Shown one piece after another: positions 1 through 5,259 of a stretch of 5,438 bases of DNA. This stretch comes from Bryobacterales bacterium (GTDB taxonomy: Bacteria > Acidobacteriota > Terriglobia > Bryobacterales > Bryobacteraceae). Under the pieces are notes generated by a model. That model saw only the letters and a list, made by a program, of their open reading frames with translations, had not been told where the DNA came from and searched no databases. The DNA is taken from positions 589 to 6,026 of the forward strand of contig PLGA01000084.1 in the NCBI GenBank assembly GCA_003139735.1, written 5' to 3'. A program made the position numbers and the translations under genes. How positions within the stretch are numbered: the first letter of the stretch is position 1; each line of letters starts with the position of its first letter.

Positions 1-1538
1 CGCAGCAGATCCGAATAGGAATCCGGCTGCTCTCCGCGCGCCATCGACAGCAAACCTAACCGGTAAGAATAATATCCGTTGGCCGCCAGGCGCTCCATCA
101 AGTGATGATAGCAGTCCAGCGCTCGCGCGTCCTCCCCCGCCAACTCACGGTCGAAGGCGATCGACACCACGCATGCCAGGGAGCGTTCCGTAATCATCGT
201 AAGAGAGATCATCGGCTCGAATCCGCGATCCAGCAAAATACCGCTCGCCAGCGCGGTCAGCTTGCTGGCGTGGCGCCCGCTGGCCGGAGCCACGGGACTG
301 GCCCAGAGCAGGCCGCAGCCGTCGCGGTCCGGGTCCATGACGGCCGGCGGGGGTGTGCGCCTCCGCCAATATGTGCTGGCTAACGGATGCTCCGTGGGAA
401 TGCCCTTCATCAGGCCGTAGACCGGCTCCAGCAATGCCAAGGTCCGTTTCAGGTTCCAACCGGTCAGAAACTCATACGGCTTGGCGAATGCCGAAGCCAT
501 GCGCAATGTGCGATCGTCCAGAAACTGCAGCTTGTCGGCGATTCCGCCGAGGGCGCGCCGCAGAAGGCGCCGGGCTTCCTTCACCTGCCGCTTGGTCCCA
601 TAGAGCGCCCCCGATCCATTCCAGGATCCAATCTTGAGTTCGCCATGGAGCTCGCGCATCAGCGCGCCGGGCAAGGGTGTGACGCCGCCCGCTCTCTCCC
701 ACGGATACTGTTCCAGCGCCGAGAGCACTTTGTAGTCATTGGCGATGTGCGAGGCGCCTCGAATCGTATGGTCCAGGCGCAAAGGGCGCAGCGCATCCAC
801 CAGCGCCGGCAGTTGCTCGGGCTCTTCGCAGCGAAAGAAGTAAGCCTGGAAATATTCCGGCGCGGGCATCAACCACAAGGTCATGCGGGTGACAATGCCA
901 AGGTTGGATTGCGAGAACAGCCCATCGAGCGACGGCCCGACGCCCCAGCGGTAAGAAGACGCCGCAGTCGCTCCGGGAAATCGCGCGAATCCGGTTTGAA
1001 CGATCCGCCCGGTGGGAAGCACGATCTCCAGTCCGCAGGAGTTCCCGAAGTGATCGCCGTACGGTGTGTGTCCGAAGCCGCGTTCCACGGTGTTACCGAT
1101 CAGACTGCACGCCGGGCTGGCACCGGTGGCATCCATCCACAGCTTCGAACCGCGCTCCCGCAGGAAGTCGTAGAGTTGTGCCTGGGTCACGCCGGGCTCG
1201 ACGGTGACGTAGGCCAATTCTTCGTTAAAATCAACGATCCGGTTCATGCGGCCGAGGTCGAGCAAGAAGCAACCATCGGCCGCCGGGACGCGAGAGCCGT
1301 ATCCCCAATTCTTACCGCTGCTAATCGGGTAGATTGGCACTCTGAAGCGGTTCGCAACGCGTACGCATTCCTGCACTTCAGCCAGATTTCCTGGCCGGAT
1401 GATCCCCGGGATCCGATGGCCGGTCGAAAACGTGGATGTTTCGGCCGATCGCAAAGCGCTGGCATCGGTGATCACATATTGAAGGCCCACGACCTCCGTC
1501 ATGTGCGCCAAAGCAGCATCGTATGGGTTCGAAGCCAT
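1..1538 (-). CDS. VAO/PCMH-family FAD-dependent oxidoreductase (3' end cut off by window edge)
   Basis: Flavoprotein of the vanillyl-alcohol oxidase / p-cresol methylhydroxylase superfamily, which oxidises para-substituted phenols or related alcohols. The 512 visible residues run without a stop to the window edge. Comparison with vanillyl-alcohol oxidase (VAO) suggests about 35-40 C-terminal residues are missing. The PCMH-type FAD-binding domain covers roughly residues 40-225. Family motifs are PISSGKNWGYG (71-81, Tyr80 matching VAO Tyr108), EPGVT (114-118), IGNTVERGFGHTPYGDHF (147-164) and FSQSNLGIVT (208-217). The Tyr-Arg active-site pair is at 492-493. The VAO FAD-linking His422 position is Leu (about 410), while Tyr390 lies where PCMH links FAD through Tyr384. 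VAO Asp170 and PCMH Glu427 appear not to be conserved, so the substrate is unlikely to be 4-cresol itself. No signal peptide is seen. The start is an ATG behind a clear Shine-Dalgarno. The gene lies 33 bases downstream of the acyltransferase, probably in the same transcript. Family call is firm; substrate unknown. Confidence 0.9.
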   Translation of the reverse strand, partial: MASNPYDAALAHMTEVVGLQYVITDASALRSAETSTFSTGHRIPGIIRPGNLAEVQECVRVANRFRVPIYPISSGKNWGYGSRVPAADGCFLLDLGRMNRIVDFNEELAYVTVEPGVTQAQLYDFLRERGSKLWMDATGASPACSLIGNTVERGFGHTPYGDHFGNSCGLEIVLPTGRIVQTGFARFPGATAASSYRWGVGPSLDGLFSQSNLGIVTRMTLWLMPAPEYFQAYFFRCEEPEQLPALVDALRPLRLDHTIRGASHIANDYKVLSALEQYPWERAGGVTPLPGALMRELHGELKIGSWNGSGALYGTKRQVKEARRLLRRALGGIADKLQFLDDRTLRMASAFAKPYEFLTGWNLKRTLALLEPVYGLMKGIPTEHPLASTYWRRRTPPPAVMDPDRDGCGLLWASPVAPASGRHASKLTALASGILLDRGFEPMISLTMITERSLACVVSIAFDRELAGEDARALDCYHHLMERLAANGYYSYRLGLLSMARGEQPDSYSDLL

Positions 1539-1546
1539 TCGCAGGA

Positions 1547-1553
1547 TCCTTTT
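1547..1553 (-). promoter_or_regulatory. Ribosome binding site of the FAD oxidoreductase
   Basis: AAAAGGA on the minus strand lies 8 bases upstream of the ATG at 1538. It lies in the 33-base gap behind the acyltransferase stop codon (1572-1574). This fixes the start and supports translation from a shared operon message. Confidence 0.75.
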
Positions 1554-1571
1554 GGGAAATCCCATTGCCGA

Positions 1572-2420
1572 TTAGACGGCCAGCGGCTGAAGGGCGCCAC
1601 GCCCCGGCCGTTCAGCCGGCGGCAAGTCAATACCGCTCAAACGGCCGCTCCACTCCGGGGCTCTGCTCTCGCAGCTGATCAGCGGCATAAGCTCCATCAT
1701 ATCGCTCAATTCGTTGATCGCATTGGCGTATTTGACGTTCGGGAAATCGGAATCGAACCGCAATGCTTCCATTTGGCACCCGTAGCGCGGATCGTAGTAG
1801 GAGGGCAGTTCCTGATCGTTCAGGGTAAGGGGCGTCAGGCCGATACGGCGAAGAATGGCGGCCGAACCGTGCCGTACTGTTGCCGTCGCCAGACCGACAC
1901 ATCCTCCCAGCAACCGGAACAGACCGCAGGTGGCGAGCACCATGCGCAACGGGTCGACGGTTCCCCGCCGCTCCTCCGCTACCGCCCACCCGCCCACTTC
2001 GCCGAAGCTCATTTGTTTACGGGATGCCCGCTCCATCTCATGTTCGACTGCGCGGCGAAACTTTCTCCCCCAGACTGGGCAATCGGTCAAAGCGGATTGC
2101 CGTATCCACAATTCGTCGAACCGCGACGCCCGCTTCTCCTCCAGATAGCGCATGCAGCCCTTGACACGTTTGGCGCCGTCCACCAGCAGGATGTGCCAAC
2201 TCTGCTCGTCGACGGAGAGTCTATGCCGCCCGTCTGCCGTCAACTCGTGTTTCTGAATCGCGCCGTCGCGTAGATAGACCGAACCACGCAGGCGTTGCAT
2301 TTCGGCCAGCATTAGCTCGTAGCGCCGCCGGTTGAATTCCGTGTTCCGGAAAATGTTTGGTGGGGCCGTCCTCGCTGGCGGGAGGATCACAAGCTCTGTG
2401 TGAAACGAGGTTATGTGCAT
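1572..2420 (-). CDS. GNAT-like acyltransferase, putative N-acyl amino acid synthase
   Basis: A 282-residue cytoplasmic protein resembling GNAT-fold acyltransferases that move a fatty acyl chain from acyl-carrier protein or acyl-CoA to an amino acid or homoserine lactone (N-acyl amino acid, exosortase-associated and AHL synthases). A core strand carries VKGCMRYL (86-93), like the VxGxxR strand of AHL synthases. Then come EVGGWAVAEERRGT (141-153 region), the helix-rich LLGGCVGLATATVRHGSAAILRR (starting about 170) and IGLTPL (193-198), which match the AHL-synthase layout ending in an 'R-x-G-x-x-x' strand. A YYDPRY segment follows at 208-213. The last ~30 residues look disordered. I chose the ATG at 2420 because the conserved-looking HTELVILPP strand begins just after it. 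In-frame starts at 2531 (ATG) and 2546 (TTG) would add a basic, low-complexity extension with poor codon use. The Shine-Dalgarno is weak. A sigma-54 promoter lies about 200 bases upstream. Acyl donor and acceptor are unknown. The family assignment is from remembered patterns, not a search. Confidence 0.72.
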   Translation of the reverse strand: MHITSFHTELVILPPARTAPPNIFRNTEFNRRRYELMLAEMQRLRGSVYLRDGAIQKHELTADGRHRLSVDEQSWHILLVDGAKRVKGCMRYLEEKRASRFDELWIRQSALTDCPVWGRKFRRAVEHEMERASRKQMSFGEVGGWAVAEERRGTVDPLRMVLATCGLFRLLGGCVGLATATVRHGSAAILRRIGLTPLTLNDQELPSYYDPRYGCQMEALRFDSDFPNVKYANAINELSDMMELMPLISCESRAPEWSGRLSGIDLPPAERPGRGALQPLAV

Positions 2421-2621
2421 CGCTTCGGTTCGCTTTTCAGTCAGGCAACCGCAAACTCTTTTGATGGTACTGGCGGCGCCCCGTGAGAGGCTCCCCCTTC
2501 GCTTACGATGGTTGCCCCTTACCGGGATCATTGTCCAGATTCCCAAAAGTTATGAGGCGAAACACTTCCCTAAGGTAGGACCCGCAGCAACTTCGGTTCA
2601 AATTTCTTGGAGGAGGGCCTT

Positions 2622-2637
2622 AGCAATAGTATCGCCA
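2622..2637 (-). promoter_or_regulatory. Sigma-54 (-24/-12) promoter for the acyltransferase/oxidoreductase operon
   Basis: On the minus strand the 16 bases read TGGCGATACTATTGCT. Against the RpoN consensus TGGCACG-N4-TTGCW, both TGGC and TTGCT match exactly and the GG-to-GC spacing is the required 10 bases; only the less conserved ACG differs. Transcription would start near 2611 and give a ~190-base leader before the acyltransferase ATG at 2420. Sigma-54 promoters need a AAA+ activator bound upstream; the palindrome at 2697-2713 is suitably placed. RpoN together with PrsK/PrsR is known to control exosortase/PEP-CTERM loci in other bacteria. Confidence 0.6.
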
Positions 2638-2696
2638 AACACATTTAGTGCATAAATGGGGGGGTCTCTCACCGAATTTAACTCGCGAAGGGGGAT

Positions 2697-2713
2697 GGTG
2701 TACCTGTTACACC
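2697..2713. promoter_or_regulatory. Palindromic operator / putative activator site
   Basis: GGTGTACCTGTTACACC is a perfect inverted repeat with 6-base arms and a 5-base spacer. It is centred about 94 bases upstream of the start point predicted from the sigma-54 promoter, a usual place for the upstream site of a sigma-54 activator. It could instead serve the divergent PEP-CTERM gene, or be chance. No specific regulator can be named. Confidence 0.4.
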
Positions 2714-2804
2714 GTAAAATCTTCAGATCGAGCATAAACGAGGGTGTATTCCCCCAGGGAAGAGGGGCTTAAGGCGCACACAGCGATGCCTTTTCGGCTT
2801 TCCA

Positions 2805-2817
2805 GTACGGCGAGTAC
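2805..2817. repeat. GTACG-N3-AGTAC dyad, copy 1
   Basis: GTACGGCGAGTAC shares 10 of 13 bases, including both GTAC cores at the same spacing, with the copy at 3057-3069. Its position upstream of the PEP-CTERM gene suggests a paired protein-binding site. Confidence 0.4.
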
Positions 2818-3030
2818 GCTATCCTCTCGCGGCCTGTCTTCAACAAAACAAGGCGTTTAAGCCGTTCTCGACCTCGGAGATTGTGGGATTTGCGACCGGA
2901 TGCCACCTGCGATCTCGAAACAGCCGGACGGGTAGGCGGTTCTGAGCGAAGCTTTGGAGTTTTACACAGCGCAGGTCATTGCAACATATACAACCTGCAT
3001 CAGACCTGTTCAGGCGAAAAGGAGGGTGTG

Positions 3031-3066
3031 GTGGCGACTTTCAACCTTCCCAAGCGGTACGAATAG
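3031..3066 (+). CDS. Possible 11-residue leader peptide
   Basis: A GTG codon 5 bases behind a strong Shine-Dalgarno (AAGGAGG, 3019-3025) opens a frame of 11 codons (reading MATFNLPKRYE if GTG starts as Met) closed by TAG at 3064-3066. That stop codon lies at the loop/stem edge of the inverted repeat 3055-3071, about 100 bases before the PEP-CTERM start. This resembles the layout of translation-coupled attenuators, but no run of a regulatory amino acid and no clear terminator follows. It may be fortuitous. Confidence 0.25.
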   Translation: MATFNLPKRYE

Positions 3067-3086
3067 TACCGTGCGTAATCGTACGC
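3055..3086. repeat. Two adjacent inverted repeats upstream of the PEP-CTERM gene (includes GTAC dyad copy 2)
   Basis: CGGTAC-GAATA-GTACCG (3055-3071) is a perfect 6-5-6 inverted repeat and contains GTAC dyad copy 2 (3057-3069). It is followed one base later by GCGTA-ATCG-TACGC (3073-3086), a perfect 5-4-5 repeat. Each could be a DNA operator or a small RNA hairpin in the leader of the PEP-CTERM message. A GGTACC palindrome follows at 3092-3097. Confidence 0.5.
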
Positions 3087-3153
3087 TTGCTGGTACCTTA
3101 TCGGTATTCTTGGCCTGTTATCTAAAGTTAATTTGAGTTATGCTTACGAAGTC

Positions 3154-3158
3154 GGAGG
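3154..3158 (+). promoter_or_regulatory. Ribosome binding site of the PEP-CTERM gene
   Basis: GGAGG, 7 bases before the ATG at 3166, is a near-ideal Shine-Dalgarno and predicts strong translation. It fixes the start, which also opens directly into the signal peptide. Confidence 0.85.
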
Positions 3159-3165
3159 ATAAACA

Positions 3166-3888
3166 ATGCGTCGGACATTAAAACGTTACACTTTATCGGG
3201 CGGCTCCATGGCCATGGGTGCGGCCTTGCTTTTCGCCCTGATTCCAACTGCCTCTGCTTCGGCGATCGGGACGGTTAACGAGGCGAACTGCGCTGGCGGT
3301 GGCGTTACTGTTACTTTGACCACCGTCACCTGGCTACCCGCCACCCTTGGCGGAACGGCGGGTTGTATCGCCACAGGCGCCGGTACGAACTTGACGTATT
3401 CCGGCGGAACACTAGGCGCCGGCGTTGTAGGCAATATCTTGAATCTGACCCCTGGCGGCATCGTGAACGATTTCATGACGTTCACCGGGACTACCCTTGA
3501 CTTCGTTTTGGATGGGTTTACAACGCCCGCCACCACCAACGGTACCAACTGCGCAAGCACCGTATCCGGACAAACCTGCGTCGCCGTGGCTGGCTCTCCG
3601 TTCCTTCTGACTAATCTCGGGAGCGGCGATACTGCGGTCTCCTTAACCGCATATGGCACGATTTTAGACGGCGGCACGACTAGCTATTGGTCTGGTTCGT
3701 TTACCACCCAGTTGACCGCGGCGCCGGGCACAGTTGAAACCGTCATCTTGGCTAGTGGTTCCATCACGAGCACGCAGTCTGCCCAGTTCGTGGTTACCAC
3801 CGTTCCCGAGCCGGCTTCTCTTGGCTTGATCGGAGCAGGGCTGATCGGCTTGGCGCTTGCCACCAAGAAGCGTAAGGCTCGCCCGTAA
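3166..3888 (+). CDS. Secreted PEP-CTERM sorting-domain protein
   Basis: A 240-residue protein exported by Sec and then anchored or processed by an exosortase. A signal peptide occupies about residues 1-33: basic MRRTLKR, a hydrophobic stretch (16-27) and likely cleavage after ASA at 33. The C-terminus is a textbook PEP-CTERM signal: VPEP at 213-216, a hydrophobic helix about 218-232 and a basic tail KKRKAR (234-239). The mature part is rich in Thr, Ser and Gly, predicted beta-rich, and low in Lys and Arg. Four cysteines (42, 67, 129, 138) could form two disulfides. No enzyme motif is seen, so a structural role in the surface or exopolysaccharide matrix is the usual inference. No exosortase is in the window. 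The gene has a strong Shine-Dalgarno, a structured upstream region, and is followed by a hairpin and a glycosyltransferase on the same strand. Sorting-class call is very secure; biological role unknown. Confidence 0.93.
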   Translation: MRRTLKRYTLSGGSMAMGAALLFALIPTASASAIGTVNEANCAGGGVTVTLTTVTWLPATLGGTAGCIATGAGTNLTYSGGTLGAGVVGNILNLTPGGIVNDFMTFTGTTLDFVLDGFTTPATTNGTNCASTVSGQTCVAVAGSPFLLTNLGSGDTAVSLTAYGTILDGGTTSYWSGSFTTQLTAAPGTVETVILASGSITSTQSAQFVVTTVPEPASLGLIGAGLIGLALATKKRKARP

Positions 3889-3913
3889 AGCACGCGACTA
3901 TCAAGTAACGTTG

Positions 3914-3958
3914 CGGAGTGACCCCGGAAGCGCGGAGCGCCGCATCCGGGTCGCTTCG
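3914..3958 (+). terminator. Strong stem-loop after the PEP-CTERM gene (terminator or message-stabilising hairpin)
   Basis: Bases 3914-3928 pair with 3945-3958 (core GACC-CCGGA with TCCGGGTC, one bulged C, extended by further pairs including two G-T wobbles) to give a stem of about 14 pairs. A smaller GCGC-GGA-GCGC hairpin sits inside. It begins 26 bases after the PEP-CTERM stop. There is no T-tract, so it is not a classical intrinsic terminator. It could lower read-through into the glycosyltransferase or protect the 3' end of an abundant upstream message. Confidence 0.5.
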
Positions 3959-3970
3959 GTGTTAGGATAA

Positions 3971-3987
3971 GGGGCTGGCAGAGCCCC
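3971..3987 (+). promoter_or_regulatory. Hairpin in the glycosyltransferase translation-initiation region
   Basis: GGGGCT-GGCAG-AGCCCC is a perfect 6-pair stem with a 5-base loop that ends two bases before the ATG at 3990. The only Shine-Dalgarno-like bases nearby are AGGA (3964-3967) in front of the hairpin and AAGGGG (3969-3974), partly inside the stem. When folded, AGGA would lie about 5 bases from the ATG (the stem being looped out), while AAGGGG would be hidden. The structure should therefore affect initiation, in a direction that cannot be told from sequence. Confidence 0.5.
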
Positions 3988-3989
3988 GG

Positions 3990-5195
3990 ATGTCTCGTAA
4001 ACGCGTTGTTTTCCTGGCAGAAGGCGCGACCATGGCGCACTTTGTGCGCCCGTTAGCGTTAGCTGAATCCTTGGATTCGGAGCGCTACGAGGTCTATTTC
4101 TACACCCCGCCCCGCTTTTCACGATATCTGCAGACTAAGCCTTTTGTCGTGGGTGAACTTGCGAGTATGCCGGGAGAGCAGTTCCTGGCAAATATCGCCA
4201 GGGGGGCGCCTCTCTATCCTAGCGGAGTACTGCGCCACTACGTAAGTCAGGAACGTGAGTTGTTTGCGCGTCTCCACCCTGACTTGGTGATTGGGGATAT
4301 GCGGCTGTCCCTACCCGTTAGCGCCCGCCTGGAGGGCGTCTTGCACGCCGTCATCGTCAGCGCATATTGGAGCCCATATGCCAGGCGACGCTCCATCGTC
4401 CCTTCCCTTCCGATAACGCGTGTCCTATCCCCCCGCCTGCTGGAACCCTTCTACAAGTTGGCGGAGCCCTTGGCTTACGCCGTCCACGTCCGTCCCATCA
4501 ATCGGGTTCGAAAGGAGTATGGTCTGCCTGCGCTTCCCGCAGACATCCGTGCCATGTACACGGAAGCAGACCATGTGCTATATGCGGACGTCCCTGAGTT
4601 CGTACCGACTACGAATCTTCCCAAGACTCATCACTATGTGGGCATGTGCCCGTGGACGCCGCCGACGTCGAAACCGGAATGGTGGGACCGCATGCGCGCC
4701 GACTCGAGGCCGAAGATTTTTGTCGGATTGGGCAGTTCCGGCCCACTGCAAGTCTTACCCCAGCTTCTGCGGGTATTAGAGAAAATGCAGGTTTCGGTTC
4801 TGTTGTCGACCTCCGGCCGGCCGGCGCCGGCAGTAGCGGCCAGCGTGTACGTAGCCGACCTGCTTCCCTTTGCCGAGACCGCGAGGGAGTCGCGTGTGGT
4901 GGTCTCACATGGCGGCAGCTCGAGCTTTTACCCGTCGATTGCAGCCGGAACTCCCGTGTTGGGAATACCGAGCAACGCAGACCAACACCTTTCGACAGAT
5001 GTGCTGGTGGGGAGCGGAGCCGGCCTCGGGGTGCGCAGTGAGGACGCCTCGGAAGAGGCTCTGCGCAACGCGTTGGAGAAACTCCTGCACAAGCCGCAGT
5101 ATCGCGCGACGGCACGAAAATGGGCCGACGTGTTCGGCCGGTATGATAGTGGGGTATTGTTTCGGGAGTTTGTCGCGGAAGTGCTCCCAGACTGA
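3990..5195 (+). CDS. GT1-family (MGT/UGT-like) glycosyltransferase
   Basis: A 401-residue GT-B-fold enzyme expected to transfer a sugar from a nucleotide-sugar donor to a small molecule, lipid or glycan. The N-terminal domain starts with the strand VVFLAEG and has His17 in 'AHFVRP', equivalent to the catalytic His of bacterial macrolide glycosyltransferases (OleD-like GHxxP). The C-terminal donor domain begins near 241 with KIFVGLGSSG (242-251). It carries the donor-binding signature SHGG (306-309) ... AAGTPVLGIPSNADQ (318-332), with Asp331-Gln332 as the sugar-contacting pair of this family. No signal peptide or membrane helix is seen, so it is cytosolic or peripheral. Length is normal and nothing is missing. 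The ATG at 3990 is the first start after an in-frame TAG at 3963 and is needed to keep the first beta strand. Neighbouring the PEP-CTERM gene, it may act in surface glycan synthesis or protein glycosylation; donor and acceptor unknown. Confidence 0.88.
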   Translation: MSRKRVVFLAEGATMAHFVRPLALAESLDSERYEVYFYTPPRFSRYLQTKPFVVGELASMPGEQFLANIARGAPLYPSGVLRHYVSQERELFARLHPDLVIGDMRLSLPVSARLEGVLHAVIVSAYWSPYARRRSIVPSLPITRVLSPRLLEPFYKLAEPLAYAVHVRPINRVRKEYGLPALPADIRAMYTEADHVLYADVPEFVPTTNLPKTHHYVGMCPWTPPTSKPEWWDRMRADSRPKIFVGLGSSGPLQVLPQLLRVLEKMQVSVLLSTSGRPAPAVAASVYVADLLPFAETARESRVVVSHGGSSSFYPSIAAGTPVLGIPSNADQHLSTDVLVGSGAGLGVRSEDASEEALRNALEKLLHKPQYRATARKWADVFGRYDSGVLFREFVAEVLPD

Positions 5196-5259
5196 CCGGC
5201 CCTACTCCCCCAGCTCTCGTGTACTTAGGATACTGCGTCACGGGTCGCAGCCGCCATGG
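5196..5259. other. Gap after the glycosyltransferase, weak inverted repeat only
   Basis: Between the glycosyltransferase stop and the next open frame on the opposite strand I see only one weak 5-pair inverted repeat, CTGCG (5233-5237) with CGCAG (5246-5250), 8-base loop, no T-tract. It might be a poor bidirectional terminator between convergent genes; the evidence is slight. Confidence 0.3.

Larger units (their letters stand above)
2421..3165. other. Divergent intergenic region with dense regulatory structure
   Basis: Between the minus-strand acyltransferase and the plus-strand PEP-CTERM gene are 745 bases without a convincing protein gene. Open frames here are short, change frame and lack coding character. 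The segment holds a sigma-54-type promoter facing left, a 17-base palindrome, a run of seven G (2658-2664), two GTACG-N3-AGTAC dyads and several ACCTG/CAGGT motifs. It also has a 7-base inverted repeat GGCTTAA/TTAAGCC (2766-2772 with 2857-2863) and a bulged stem GCAGGT/ACCTGC (2971-2976 with 2993-2998). I could not assign a convincing -35/-10 pair or a -24/-12 site for the PEP-CTERM gene. Confidence 0.8.

Noticed and set aside
387..2273. Plus-strand open frame of 628 codons
   Set aside because: It lies antisense across both minus-strand genes, shows no recognisable domain, is full of Arg/Gln/His typical of mirrored GC-rich codons, and has no RBS. The minus-strand proteins carry clear family motifs.
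2420..2546. N-terminal extension of the acyltransferase to ATG 2531 or TTG 2546
   Set aside because: It adds 37-42 basic residues with AGG/AGA-rich codons and no good RBS, ahead of what looks like the natural first beta strand.
2881..2960. Cyclic-di-GMP (GEMM) riboswitch upstream of the PEP-CTERM gene
   Set aside because: A GGGTAGGCGG stretch looked suggestive, but the conserved GEMM core and its paired stems are absent.
2881..3066. Plus-strand 61-codon frame upstream of the PEP-CTERM gene
   Set aside because: No RBS at its ATG, mixed third-position use and no recognisable features. Only its last 11 codons, behind an internal RBS, were kept as a weak leader-peptide candidate.
3076..3145. 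Sigma-54 or sigma-70 promoter for the PEP-CTERM gene
   Set aside because: TTGCT at 3087-3091 lacks a GG ten bases upstream of its GC. TTGGCC/TATGCT have a 23-base gap, too long for sigma-70. No acceptable pair was found.
3186..3677. Minus-strand open frame of 163 codons
   Set aside because: It is antisense to the PEP-CTERM gene; Val/Pro repeats mirror the Thr/Gly-rich sense protein.
4609..5241. Minus-strand open frame of 210 codons
   Set aside because: It is antisense to the C-terminal donor-binding domain of the glycosyltransferase, with Arg/Pro/Ser-rich composition of a shadow frame.
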